NCBI GenBank assembly: GCA_014529385.2
Contig: CM043959.1
Location: 4,029,045 to 4,093,044 of the forward strand
Length of the DNA stretch: 64,000 bases
DNA from: Adiantum capillus-veneris
Taxonomy: Eukaryota > Streptophyta > Polypodiopsida > Polypodiales > Pteridaceae
Direction: 5' to 3'
Position numbers and translations under genes: made by a program. Position 1 is the stretch's first letter. Each line of letters opens with the position of its first letter. Below are positions 1 through 11,695 of the stretch, piece after piece. Under the pieces are notes generated by a model. The model did no database searches. It was not told the DNA's origin and saw only the letters and a program-made list of their open reading frames with translations.

Positions 1-101
1 TTTTATTTTCTAGTGCTTCCTTCTCCCTCATTTGATGATGTTCTTGTATCTGTATAGCCAGGTTTCTGGCTGCCCAATTGGTCTTCTCCTCCCTTAGCTT
101 C

Positions 102-676
102 TTAACTCTTCCTGGGCGTCCTAAATTTCTTGTTGTAGTGTTGCACTAACACTGGGAGCTGGAGGTTTGAGCCTCCATCATATGGTGTGGCTCCTTCTGA
201 ACAATTTTTGTAAGAACAGTTTTGATGGTTTTTACTACTTTCAACCTGACCATTCCATCTAGGATAATATGATGTTGACTTCCTATGTTTGATTGAAAAC
301 ATTCCCTTGAGAATTCCCATCGTATTATTAATGAAATTAGTGCCCTGGTCTGACACTATCTCAATGGGACAACAATATCTACACATGATATTTTCATAGA
401 GGAAGGAGTAGTTGACTTATCAGTATTATCTAGTAGAGCTTTTGCCTCCACTTATTTGTTGACATAGCAGGTAGCCATAATGATATACTTGTTCCTTCTA
501 GGAGTTATCTTTTTGAATGGTCCCATGAAGTCAAGTCCCCACTTCATAAAGGTTTTTAATGGTATAAATGGAGTTAGTGGTGTCATGTCGATTGCTGTAG
601 GTCTACCCATCCTTTGGTAGATGTCATAAGTCTTACAAAATGTTTTGACATCAGTCATCATCAACTGCCACCACAA
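102..676 (-). pseudogene. Gypsy integrase remnant
   Basis: Two minus-strand fragments make up the integrase. The first (676-452) carries WGLDFMGP with the first catalytic Asp. The second (386-102) carries EIVSDQGTNF with the second Asp, and SYYPRWNGQVES, where the Glu of GQVE is the third catalytic residue. The frame is broken between 452 and 386. Integrase inserts the cDNA into host DNA; this copy cannot be functional. It follows RNase H in element order, as expected for gypsy. Confidence 0.85.
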
Positions 677-963
677 TCCTACTTAGAGGATTTTCTTGTA
701 TGTGATTTCAACTAAAAAGTGACGTCTGACATCACCATTATGTGCTTCAACAGTAACTTGCATTTGTCCTTTTAAAGGTACACAACACCGAAGTACTCCA
801 TCAATTCACAATCTGTAAAGTGCCCCCACAATAATGGTGAATTTCAGACTTCAGATGATCAGTGCGTTTTTCTTATTTTGAGGCCAACTTCTAGGAGTTT
901 TCTTAGCTGAAGGAAATCATACACTTCTTGTCATTTTGGGTCTGGCTCTTCCTCAGTTGTGCT

Positions 964-1592
964 TTAAAATAGTTCACCGTCTATTGGTTCATCTCTCAAA
1001 GATGTTTCAGAGTAACCTTCAATGTTTCTTGAAAGAAAATGAGCTCTACAATGTGACTTTCCTGGTTTGTGGAAAATTTTGAATTTGAATTCCATTAAGA
1101 ACATCATCCACTTGATTAATCTTCCATGTATGATCACTTTATTAATAAAAAACAATAAAGCCTAATGATCAACATAAAAGTGAAATAATTCTCTCGATAG
1201 ATAATCTCTGAACTCGGTCGCATGAAACACCATTCACAATACCTCTCTTTCTGTTGTTGAATATCCTTGTTCGATTGAATTGAATTTGTGACTAGCATAG
1301 TAGATTTGATAGTCTATTTTCCCATCAGGCTGAGCCAGTATAGTCCTTATCTCCATCTTGAAGTGTCAACATGTACACGAAAGATAATATTCCAGTTGGG
1401 TTGGCAAAAAACTGGCTTCCTACTAATGGCACCTATCAAGCTTTGAAAGCTTTTCTCACATTCTTCAATCCAGTTGTATTTAGTTCCTTTGTTTGTGAGC
1501 TCATAAAGGGGTAAGGCTTTAGCTGCAAACATGTGCAAAAATCTTTGATAAAAAATAATGTACCCCAAGAATGAACTAAATTTTGAAACCAT
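964..1592 (-). pseudogene. Gypsy RT thumb/connection and RNase H remnant
   Basis: The 1592-1347 fragment (FSSFLGYIIFYQRF, then a Leu-rich stretch and VHVDTS) matches the RT thumb and the entry to RNase H. The 1155-964 fragment (RLIKWMMFLMEFKFKI, then HKPGKSHCRAHFLSR) matches the RNase H end, where other gypsy elements read HVADALSR or CVADFLSR; here the final catalytic Asp position reads His. The intervening catalytic segment lies in 1156-1346 and is interrupted by stops. Confidence 0.8.
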
Positions 1593-1607
1593 GGCTGGTG
1601 CTTTGGC

Positions 1608-2457
1608 TTACTGAAAACCCTTGATCTTATCTTGAGCCATCATAATGCCATTTATTGAAAAAAAGTGTCCCAATACCTGACCTTTCAAGACCATAAACAC
1701 GAACTTAAATGGATTTAAGCAGATTCCTTTCTCCCTACACCTTTCAAAAACCATCTCCAGAAACAATATGTGCATTTCTTTAGTGGAAAACACAATAAAA
1801 TCATCCACAAAGATGGGTGAAAATTTATGCAGATACTCACTGAAAATTTCCATCATACACCTCTGAAAGGTGGCTAGAGCATTACAAAGTCCAAATGGCA
1901 TTATCAAATACATAAATTCTCCCCACTCAGTTATGAATGTTGTTTTTTCTCTGTCTTCTAGTGCAATTTCAGTTGGTTATAGACAATATAGTCATCCATA
2001 AAGTTATACATCTCATGGCCTGCAATTTTGTGTAACATCATATTTGTAAATGGAAATGGAAAGAGATCTTTCATGGTCTAGGTGTTTAGTTTCCTATACT
2101 TGACATACAATTTGAGCTTGTCGTTCTTCTTTGGGACAACCACTATGGGAAATAACCGGCTGATGCTTGCTACCACTATAATGAATCCTGCCTTAAGCAA
2201 ATTATCAATCTCTTCCTTGTCCTTCTCTGTAGTCTACTGGTGGCATCTGGTTTTAGTGGTATGCAATGCTGGCACACTTTTGGATCTACTCCCTTTAGAT
2301 CTGTATGTTCCCAAGCAAATATGTCTTTATACTTCTGGAACTCTGCCTTGGCTTTTTCCTTGATTCCTAGCCTCATATTTTTGTTGCTTCTAATCATCTT
2401 GGGTTCCTCTTCTGAGCTGAGATTCCATTCTTCTAATTCTTGATCGTATGGAAGCAA
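1608..2457 (-). pseudogene. Gypsy reverse transcriptase remnant
   Basis: The N-terminal fragment (2457-2176) carries YKDIFAWEHTDLKGVDP, the usual linker before gypsy RT. The catalytic fragment (1913-1608) carries MPFGLCNALATFQRCM and FVDDFIVFS, the FVDD version of the polymerase box with both Asp residues present. Residues between them, including the LDLxSGYHQ motif, fall in a frameshifted stretch (1914-2175). RT copies element RNA into DNA; this copy is inactivated. Confidence 0.88.
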
Positions 2458-2765
2458 CTAGTTTGGACCACCTCCCTTTCTCTTAGCTAGTGATTCAGCT
2501 TCCTTATCTGTCTGAATGCCCATAGCATAATAATTAAATGGGGACCTCCAAAAGATCATTCTGAGATCTTGTTGTGATACTAATGGAATTTCTTCATTCA
2601 CCTCTAAATGATCCATTGAACTAGATTCTGCACTTTGGTTAAGCTTTTGTGGTAAAGATTAGTCTGGTTCCCAACCGTCTATCCGCATTGATCTCTTCCC
2701 ATCATTTACTTTAGTGAATTGATTGGGGTATTGTTTTTTCTGTCATTCATCTTGTTATTTGTCCA

Positions 2766-3005
2766 TCAACACCGATTGAGGTCAATCTTTGCTAAAGGGA
2801 AGATATTCATGGAGGCTAACATCCTCTTAATCTTATTTGTACCATACTTCTTACACAGTTCTTCTGGTCCTAATTCCTTCCTCCATGATCTGGTGTTATA
2901 TTGCTTGATCTGGATTCGCCTGCTGGAGCCTTGAATAGTGAATGTATGGTTTGCGTAATCATGTTTAGCCCCAATAGCTCTAAGCCATGGTCTACCCAAC
3001 AACAT
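2766..3005 (-). pseudogene. Retropepsin C-terminal fragment
   Basis: The frame opens with MLLGRPWLRAIGA, the conserved LLGxPWL end of retroviral-type aspartic proteases in plant gypsy elements. It continues into a linker towards RT. The catalytic DSG loop should lie just upstream on the minus strand (about 3010-3350), where the frame is broken and I did not find it intact. Position between gag and RT supports the call. Confidence 0.7.
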
Positions 3006-3420
3006 TCCAACATTTAAAAAATGGTTTTAAATTTCTCTTTCCCCACCCTTATCTGCATGTTTTCAATGAGACCAATGGCTTGGACCACCCTGTGATCTGC
3101 CATCCTTATTCTGAATCGAGCTAGCTTCATCTAATTTATTCCTAGCTTTTGTCAAAGATGCTCACCAAGAATATTCACTCCTGCTCCCCATCTAGAATAA
3201 CACTAGATAATGGTTCCCATTGTTTCTTGAGATTATATTCTATTTGGATTATTTGAATCTCATAATCTTTGATGGGCCACCAGATCCATTGCTATGGCCT
3301 CTACTTCAACTTTTCTCTTTTGTTTGTTAAATTAATCACCTCAGACAATGTGCGTCGATGGATGTCATCCAACTCTATAGTTAACTTATGAATCTGATCA
3401 CAAACCTTAACATATATCCG

Positions 3421-3577
3421 TTCTTGCTCAATGCCTCTCTCGCCGTCCAAACCAGAAGACTTCTCCCCTTGAGAATCTTCACAGTTTCATTAACACATAT
3501 CAATTCTTGCTCATTGCCCGATCTCTCGCCGTCCAAACCAGAAGACTTCTCCCCTTGAGAATCTTCACAGTTTCATT
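3421..3577. repeat. Tandem duplication, period 83 bp
   Basis: Two adjacent copies begin with TTCTTGCTCA at 3421 and 3504 and end with CACAGTTTCATT. They share a long identical core (CTCTCGCCGTCCAAACCAGA and onward). The duplication sits inside the dead gypsy between gag and protease, and at 83 bp it shifts the frame. Confidence 0.9.
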
Positions 3578-4084
3578 CTATTGTTTTGCTTGTAGTTGCT
3601 GGCTGGATCTGTGACCAATCCACCTAATATTTTCCCATGATAGTATGTTCAGCCTCGATCAAGTTCTAACTTGCCTTGATTCTTCTCTCAAGCTCTGTAG
3701 TGCAACAATCACAGACTCATCTAGTCCATATGATACCTTCTCCGGTTTTGGTTCTAAAGACTAAGGTGGTATTTTGTGAATGGTTTGAGCGTTTGAACTT
3801 CTTGGTTGTTCAGGCAGCTTCCCTGATAGATTTTTGATTACTTTTGTTGCAAGCTCTCTTTTCTCTTGCCATTCGTCTACTATCTTTTCTTTAATCTTAG
3901 CCTTTCCACACTTTCCTCTGTTGTTCCCACTTTTTGGCCTTAGCAGTTTGACTATCTTCTTCAGTAGGGGTTTCTTCAATCACTACTCCTTTGCTCCTTG
4001 TGACTACTCTTACAGGTACTGGCTCTGGCACTTTCAAGTCATCTACCTCTGGCTTCGGTAAATCTGGACTCTAAGCTACGAAGT

Positions 4085-5529
4085 AGCCATACTTGCCACA
4101 AGTATAACAATTCACATTTATTTTAGAAAAAATTCCATGCCTCTACCCCTTCTAGTTCCATTCTAGTAGCGTCCCTGCCCCCTCCAGTGCTTGTAGTGTC
4201 TTCATTTTCTCTAGCCCACTAGCTCCATCTGCATTGGGTGCTTCTAGATTTGTGAGGGCAATCATTGACAGGTACTTTTCCTTTTTGAAGTGATCAATCT
4301 GAATTTCACAATTTTTCTAGACATGACCAAAGGCCTTGCAATATGTGCATTGGAAACACTCATTTGGCATGATGTCCTTTGATCTACATTTGGAACACCA
4401 TATTTATGTTTTCCTTACTAAGGTTCTTATTTGGGCTATCTCGGAGATTTGCTTAGACATTTTTCAATTTTCCTGATCCGAGCCCCTTTCTTAGCTTTTC
4501 TCTTGTCCTCTGGTTCACCTTCAGAAGAATTGGAGCTGGATCTGGATTTTGAACTTTCTTCAACAGATGATTCATCATCACTAGATCGCCTTCTTCTATG
4601 CCCCTTTACATTTTTTGCATGATGTTCCAACTTCAGACCTCTCTGTACTAGGTCATTGAATTTCCTTGTTGGTGCTAGTACCTCTTGCTCCCACAACTTC
4701 CTACACTTATAGCCATTTAAGAACCAAGCTCTCATCCTTTTCTCTGAGGGAGGTTCTTGCAATTGTCTTGTTAGTTCTTTTATCACTGACAACTTGCCTT
4801 GCTTGATCTTACCTAGCTCACACAAAATATCTTCATCTCCCTATTGTCTAAGTATTCCAGTTTGAAGGATTTGATGAGCTTGTATGATTTGAGTCGGCAG
4901 GTTGGGTAATGCTAATACATTTCCTAGTTGCATCCTTTAGTGTTTGAGGAAAATATTCCCCCCATTCATCTTTGTCTATGTCTTTCAGTTCAGCATATTG
5001 CTCAAAGGCTTGTATGTGAACATCGGGGTCATCCTTCTTTCCACCTTTGAATAAAGGAAAGGTAATTTTCAAATCAGAAGAATGTTCTTTGGTCTTGCTA
5101 ATTCTGCTTTTACATACTAGTTTCTTCTCATGTGGATTCTTCTTATCGTAATGCTCAGTGTCAGCCTCACAGTCCTTGGTTTCCATCTCTATCACTGTCT
5201 CTTCTATTGTTTTATTGGTTCCCTTGTGTAGTGAGTGATGAGTTTTTGACTCCTATGACTCTCATAATTCTGCTTTTAACTTTTGGATCCTTGAGTCATA
5301 TTCCATCTGGCAGTCGTTTCAGCTCTCTGATGCCTGGAATGACTGGAATGATGCGAATCCTTGATTTGTCAGCAATACCCCCTCATGGAGCGACCTCAAT
5401 CTCATTCCTAGATTGTGGATCAGTTTCAGAGCCTACTTCAGTCTCCTTTGGAATTGGACTGACCCTCTATTGATTTTCCATAAAGCGAGTTGCTAGACGA
5501 TGACCTCTAGTGCTTGTTCTGGGTGGCAT
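4085..5529 (-). pseudogene. Gypsy gag remnant with zinc knuckles
   Basis: A plausible gag start is the ATG at 5529 (MPPRTSTRGHRLATRF, stopped after 20 codons). The 5195-4848 fragment carries TFPLFKGGKKDDPDVHI, typical of the capsid-like retrotransposon gag region. The 4825-4436 fragment continues the capsid region and ends in a basic, Ser-rich tail. Near 4300-4360 a zinc knuckle reads CTYCKAFGHV, a stop, then KNC, and another partial knuckle (NCYTCGKYGYF) lies near 4085-4120. Stops and frameshifts separate the parts. Confidence 0.8.
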
Positions 5530-5691
5530 TATTGACAGTTGCCTTTTTTTGTCTTTCCAGAAATTTCTCCAAAGCCTCCTAGACCTTGGCAAAAACTGTG
5601 TCCAAGTCCCGCATGTACTTGTCGGCTTCAAAAATCTTATCTTTTGTGCTTAGGAAGGGTGGAACCTTCGTAGCACCTTCAACATACAATA

Positions 5692-5703
5692 GCTCTAATA
5701 CCA
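5692..5703 (-). promoter_or_regulatory. Primer-binding site of the 1-5703 gypsy
   Basis: The minus strand reads TGGTATTAGAGC, one mismatch from TGGTATCAGAGC, the site that pairs with the 3' end of plant initiator tRNA-Met. It lies just outside the gag start and marks 5704 as the approximate inner edge of the 5' LTR. Confidence 0.7.
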
Positions 5704-8392
5704 GCTGGGAGATAGTTTACCTGTCTTAGAGCTACTTAGCTCAAACCACCGTGATCACCTTCTTCTACATTCACTCATCATCAATATATAATGATCTAAT
5801 CACATTTACAAGAATAGATTGTGGAGAATTTTTAATTAATTTTGCATCCTTAAATGTGCAATTAGTTCTTGCATTTGTTGTTCGACTACTATTTATTAAG
5901 TAGGCATGTTTACATGTATATATGGTCTACCAACCACATAAAGTATTTGGATTTTTGTAATAGTAACATCTCTATCTGAAAGGAATTCATATTGGGTAGG
6001 CTATGTTTCCATGTATATATGATCTACCAACCACATAAAGTCTTTGACTTTTTGCATAGCATCTCTATCTAAAAGGAACACATATTTATGAATTTTGGAA
6101 AAGATGCACAATTTTAGGACAAATATTTGTTAGCCAAGTTTTTGAGTGATGGTTACAATGTACTAGGTTGTATTGTTATCAACCATTGATGTCAAGTTGT
6201 AGAGTTTAGTTTGCATTGTGGTGGGTTGCATTGTTGTCAACTTCTAAAGCAGATGTTGCATTGATGTCAAAGATTGGGTGTCAAGTTCTACTACGACTAA
6301 TAGAAGTTGCATTGTGGTAGGAACTAAGAGTGTATAGAGAACTTTTAGAAACATTGATGTTTAAACTGGGATCAAAATTATACAAAGAACCAGTGGGAAA
6401 CCTTGATGTCTAAATTGTAAAGTGAACATAGCTTTGCCTTGCTCTAGAAGTAGATGTAGAAGTTGAAGAAACTTCGAGGGGCTTGGATGGTTAAGTGTGG
6501 GAGCTACCATGTTCAATGCCACTTATTTGGAAGCTTGGGTTAGTTTTCCTACAAGACTCAATTTTGGAATGTGTTTGTGTATGATAGAGAAAGCATTGCC
6601 AATATGAAAGAATAGCGGATTTTTTGATTTTTAGGTCCCAAGGAATAATTTCTCTACAAGCACAAACACCAAAACTTGATTTTATTAAAGCTACAATGCA
6701 GGAACTTAATTCAACTAGAATACTAATTTGACTACAATAGCAAACAACCGAAAGCCAAAAGAAAGTTGCACGTACAAACTAACAAGAGGTTGCAGACACT
6801 TGTATGTAGGATAGAGAATACTTTCTCTCATCCTTTTCCATATAGTGCTCAAGATCATGAGCTTCTTGGGAGAGGCCACATATTGGCAACTGGCCCCCCC
6901 ATGATTGTTCATGCACAAAATTCCTTTTAAGGGTTCCCATCACAAGTTTGTTAAAACAACCTTTCAAACATTATCAAATTGGCACCAAGACAATCTTTCC
7001 TAGATAAATACTCGACATACAACATTACTTAATTATATTCTAATACTCCAAAATTGTAGAAACTTATTCCAACGGATGTTCACTCCATCCATTCTCATTG
7101 GTTGTCCATACAACCAATAGTGGACTACACCCTTTAGAGTAACTCTCCGGTGTGCCACCTTTTATTGAAATAAACCAAGTTGTCTCAAAGAAATGGATCA
7201 ACTTTATGCATAGAAATGCATGGCTCCTGCGTAGAAACGCGAGCTAACTCCCTATGATCAAAGGGGAGTTCAGACTAAATCAATATTGGAATAAAATAAA
7301 ATAAATAAAATAGGGTTGAGAGAGTTCTTCCTATGCAAACATTTCTTTCCTAATTCAGTCATTATATCCTCAAATAATCCTTCCATATTAAAACAATTTA
7401 CAGGAAATTAACAAGTTCACTTGATGCGGTTTTGAATTGGGACTGACCTGGTAGTTTTCTCCTTCCTAATTAATCATGATGCATTGAACAAAAGAAATAA
7501 CTTTTCTACATGTTCTTGAGCACTAACATCACGTGTCGTGGGATAAATGGCGCATCCTCATTCATCAAGGCCTTTCCTTTGTCTTTACCATCGTGTGATC
7601 CACCATAGCGAGTTGTCTTGGGTGCCATTACCACTACTAGATACTTAACTTGAGAAGTTTGTACATTGAAGTGAAAAGAACCCAATGTAAGTAAGGTAAT
7701 TGATTTTTAAGTGCTTCAATACCAACAACTTATGGTTAAGACATATATTACTCACAGAAATGCTTTGATTAATTCTGTCATAGTCTATGATACACATACA
7801 CTATAATTCATGCAATACTCTCACTCCCATGCGTTCGTGGATGACCAGAATACAACTTTGCCAAGATTAATGCATACTACGTTTAGGTTATGCACCTCAC
7901 TTACCACAAGTAAATGATGATTGATTGCTTACTTCCTTTCTCTCAATTTCTAGTACAAATTTGAATGAGACTTGTGTATGTCAACACAATTGAGTGCATA
8001 TAGGCATCATAATCATGAATTTCCAAGCAAAACACATGCTAGATATGTACAAAAGTGAGATCTCATCAAGAAGCTAGATGAGTATCTTTTTATTCTATTA
8101 CGATATATACAAAGGTTAGTTCTGCTAAAAAGCAATATGATTCTTAGAGCCGGATTCCCAGGGATATAACGGTACAATCAATAGGTATTTGTAGTTAATT
8201 TTTTACAATCCACTATTTTGTTTGAGTAGTAGATTTTATACACATATTTGTGGGGTTCATAGAATACAAGACTCTTATTTTGAGGAAAGATGTCAGTGAC
8301 AGAAATGGGTTTGATCTCGTAAGTAGGAATCACTATCACCACTTGATTGAAAACCCATTCATTTAAGGTCATGTCAAGGCCATCTTCAGAGA
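5704..8392. other. Non-coding: presumed old LTR plus unassigned AT-rich DNA
   Basis: The part next to 5704 should be the 5' LTR of the leftmost gypsy, but without its partner I cannot place the outer end. I see no supported gene. Short minus-strand open frames at 6715-6967 have no recognisable domain. A 40-codon minus frame (7628-7506, opening MAPKTTRYGGSHDGKDKGKA) is hydrophilic and gag-N-terminus-like, but too short to call. Confidence 0.5.
5901..6079. repeat. Direct duplication, period about 96 bp
   Basis: Two copies start at 5901 and 5997 and share ATGTATATATGRTCTACCAA, then CCACATAAAGT and CATCTCTATCTRAAAGGAA. They lie in the presumed LTR region next to the gypsy primer site. Confidence 0.75.
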
Positions 8393-8397
8393 TAACA

Positions 8398-9319
8398 TGT
8401 TGGGAGTAACATCATAGCATAGCTCCAATGACCAACAAAATTATCAATCTGGAAAGATGGGCTGTCCCGCTAGGGCATGGAAACACTCACACGATTAGTG
8501 AGCTAATCATGGCAACATGAATGGGGACTCTATGAGGCGAGCTTCTCCGCCTATGGAGGAGCTAAGCCACAATGATTTGCAATCTCCACATCCACTTATC
8601 TTCACCTCAAATCAACCCAATCACACACAATAGCAATTACATAGACACACACATCACTAATCCCGTCATGTGGCACACTAATCACAAGTGCACACATATA
8701 GATCTATTGAGCACCACACTCCAATCAAACCTACATGCACACACAAGCAAAAGAGGGTAACCACACAAGACTAGAGAGGGATTAACGACTAATTAGTTAA
8801 GATCTAGCTAATCAAAGCATCATAGGCAATCTTATATAGTATGAAAGAGGCATAGTGAAAGAGAACTAAGCATCGATTAGTGTTAATCAAGTCACATGAG
8901 CAAGGATAAGATTAAGGACTCCATAGCCACACATCTCATGAGCTCTCACTAAAGAGTGGTCTCAACAAATAAGGCTGAGAACCCTAATTCCACTTACACA
9001 CTACCTTATATACCGAGGAAAAAAATATGCATTGTCCGGGTGCCCAAGGCTGTTAGGGCTCCACATTTACTAAACCTGCAATGTAGACACACTAACGGAC
9101 CTATTCTTTACAATTTGGAACTCTCATTGAGGCCTTAGAACATTTAAAATATTACAATGGCTTGAAATAAATTGGGAATTTACAATACATGGCCATTTTG
9201 GAAAATGTAAAAAATGGATAACTACAATCTTCATTGCTTTTTTGTATTCATTCTCGATGTGCATTTGTAAGGCTTGAGCCTTTAGCAGCTCTTGTTAGCT
9301 GACGTTGACTCAATTAACA
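8398..9319 (-). repeat. 3' LTR of element A
   Basis: 922 bp, bounded by TG...CA. It aligns along its length with 26890-27781, with many substitutions and small indels; for example about 18 bp near 8465-8490 are missing from the other copy. The divergence suggests an old insertion. Confidence 0.92.
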
Positions 9320-9331
9320 TTCCCCCCTTTT
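9320..9331 (-). promoter_or_regulatory. Polypurine tract of element A
   Basis: The minus strand reads AAAAGGGGGGAA directly before the TGTTAATTGAG start of the 3' LTR. This is the position and composition of the plus-strand DNA primer of an LTR retrotransposon, and it fixes the orientation as minus. Confidence 0.85.
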
Positions 9332-10498
9332 GATTCTAGTGCCCGTCCTTAAACACTGTTGAAAAGTGTCCGTGGAGGCTGTGGAAGGTTTTTGATTGGT
9401 TTTTGATGGGCTGATCGTCTTCATTTGTCATTTAATTTATTGATGAGGTTCAATTTTATGCAACGTCTTGATTGATCCGAACATGTGTGATGTGAGAGAT
9501 AATGTTGCATTTGTCTGTTGTAAATAGCATAATGATGAGGCTACTATTTATTTATGAAAAGTATGTACAAGGGAATAAATTAGGGTCTAATACGTGGATG
9601 TCCAAAGGGAAAAAATCTAGTGGGAAAAAAGTACCTTAGTCGGATATGGGCATTATTGGAGTACTTATTAGCATGGAAAATATTAATAAATTACTCAAGG
9701 GGTTATTTGTTGATAGATAAGGAATTAAAAAGGCAGCAAATATGAGAGGGTAGCATGATGGAACATTAGTTTTCCCATTGTAGTCTACTCAAGGTGCATA
9801 GTTGGAAGCAGAAAAGAGTGTCTAATGCATATTGTTCAATGGTGGGACTTCCTATATATGCATACACAAAAATGCATGGAAAACAATATGATGTGCAAGA
9901 AATATTTTGAGGGGTCCTTCAAAAAGATGGTGTAGCTATAAAAGCATATGATATGGCTTTGCAAGCTGGCACCCCTTCTTTAAGAATGGTTTTCGTTGTC
10001 GAGGATATGTGCTCTCATCTTACTGTGCACTGTACATGAGTATTGGACTCTACAACACTCCACCAATTGTAAGTTGATAGACTTCGACTCTTATGCTCAT
10101 CTCATCCAGCATGAGCGACATGACTTGAATATGATGAACTCTTCCAGCTTGAGTGTAAGCCTAATAACTATGACTCTTAGCACATAGTTTATTACAACTT
10201 GAAGCTTTTGGGACTAATGCTTGGCTCATCTTATGGCTCAACATCCCGACTTTGACTATGCCACAAAGAGTGTTTTTTGCACTTTGGCAACTTGACTCTT
10301 TACATTCTTGTGCTTACTACAAACATTTTTTTAGGTAAAAGTAAGCTTGAATCCTCAAAAAGAGGATTAGTGAAGGACCAAGTTGGCATTGAAGGGTTCT
10401 TTTGCCATACTTGTTTTATCATCTTTGAATCTGTACCTTTGTTGGTTGGGTTGTCCTTCTTTGATTGTAAAGACTCCATTGTCCGTTTGATTCTCCAA
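9332..10498 (-). other. Element A 3' internal region, no gene seen
   Basis: Between the last coding remnant and the polypurine tract lie about 1.2 kb with frequent stops in all frames and no recognised domain. It is probably untranslated 3' sequence of element A. Confidence 0.5.
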
Positions 10499-11695
10499 TT
10501 AAGCATGTTTGTAAGGAGCCTTTGAGGTTGTTGTAGGCCTCCGCTGGCTATTGGCATCTGGCTTTTGACTCGAACCATTGGAAAACTTAGGGATCCATAT
10601 CTCTTGAGGACCTTTGTAACTCCTTTGTTGACTTTGCTTAGCTCTAGGTCTTGTTGAGCTCTTGAGATCTTTATGTAGGTCTCGTGTAGTTGTATTTGGC
10701 TTGTGGTTGAGTGGTAGCCAAATCTTTGTATAACCTGTGTAGAATCCTTGTCTAAGAGGAAGATTCTTTGAGATCCGTATCTGTTCTTTATCCTTTTGCT
10801 TGTTGTGGTAGACTTGAGTAGTATCTGGTGTTTCTCTATTGTCTAACCGCTTCTTAGGTATATTTGGAAATTGTTGAGGATGATACCTAGTGGTCCTTCT
10901 TTCTTGAGAATATCTAGATTTCACTTCATATGCCCGAACCTTTGGTTTTGGTACCCATATTTGTGTATAACCTCTATAGTACTCTTGTTCTTTCAAACTC
11001 AATTGTGATGATATCCATCCCATGTGTTTATCTTTGTCTATTGATTTCCCGTATTCAATCCACACCGGATCACTGAATTTTACTAGAGTGCTTGGAAAAA
11101 ACACTTGTTTGACTCGCTTTTTCTTTATTGAGTACTTGGACTGATATACCTTTGCCTTTTTGGATGACTCTCTAGAGGTTTTGTTTCGGTCAGCAATTGA
11201 CCTGAAGTTTTGAAAGCCTTACTTGCTAGAAGAAGCTAATCCATGAGGGTTCTTTGATGTAGAGGCATAAACTGTCACACCTTCTTTTCTAGTCGGTGGA
11301 AGGTCCACTTTGGCTTTACCTTTGTCTGCAAGATTTGTCTTTGATTCTTGTGACTTTTGCAACTTTGAATCTAGCATTAACAGTACCTGTAAATGTTGTT
11401 GACTACCTCTTGGAAAAGAGAGTATTAGCATTGTATCTTCTTTGTAGGCCTTGTGTTGGTCTAGCCATTGATGTCCAAGGATGACAACTACATGCCTGTC
11501 TTTTGAAGGCTTTCCTTGAAACTTTTTATACACTTCATGCTTCTGGATGCTAATAATAGCAACCATGTCTTTTTGACATGTATGCATACCTAGCATTGTT
11601 TTGTTATCATGTTTACATGGAGTGATGTGGAGGATCCTTTGGATGTTTTCTGCAATCATATTGCAGTCTACTACTTTATCCAAATGAGCATTGCA
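10499..11695 (-). pseudogene. Element A ORF, C-terminal half: retropepsin-like end and 'IWVP' repeats
   Basis: Minus-strand frames 11710-11219 and 11104-10499 are in the same phase and are separated by a single in-frame TAA at 11221-11219, with coding-like sequence between. The first part carries VVVILGHQWLDQHKA, resembling the (V/I)LGxxWL end of retropepsins. The second part is basic, rich in Lys, Arg, Gln and Ser. It contains three copies of a short motif: YYRGYTQIWVPK (residues 42-53 of the 201-residue frame), FYTGYTKIWLP (121-131) and SYKGPQEIWIPK (162-173). The first two sit in a longer similar context. The frame continues across the nested insertion to 20562 and above. I do not recognise the family; a nucleic-acid-binding gag/pol accessory part is one guess. 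Confidence 0.55.
11691..11695. repeat. Target-site duplication TTGCA, left side of nested chromovirus
   Basis: TTGCA at 11691-11695 is repeated at 20557-20561, immediately outside the two LTRs. It identifies the exact insertion site within element A. Confidence 0.95.

Larger units (their letters stand above)
1..5703 (-). mobile_element. Degenerate Ty3/gypsy retrotransposon, 3' end beyond left edge
   Basis: Reading the minus strand from right to left there is a primer-binding site, gag with zinc-knuckle remnants, protease, reverse transcriptase, RNase H and integrase. This PR-RT-RH-INT order is diagnostic of Ty3/gypsy. Every domain is split by stops and frameshifts, so the copy is dead. The 5' LTR should begin at 5704 and extend rightwards; the 3' LTR lies outside the window. 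The wording of the RT, RNase H and integrase differs clearly from the intact element at 11.7-20.6 kb, so this is a separate and older lineage. Confidence 0.9.
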
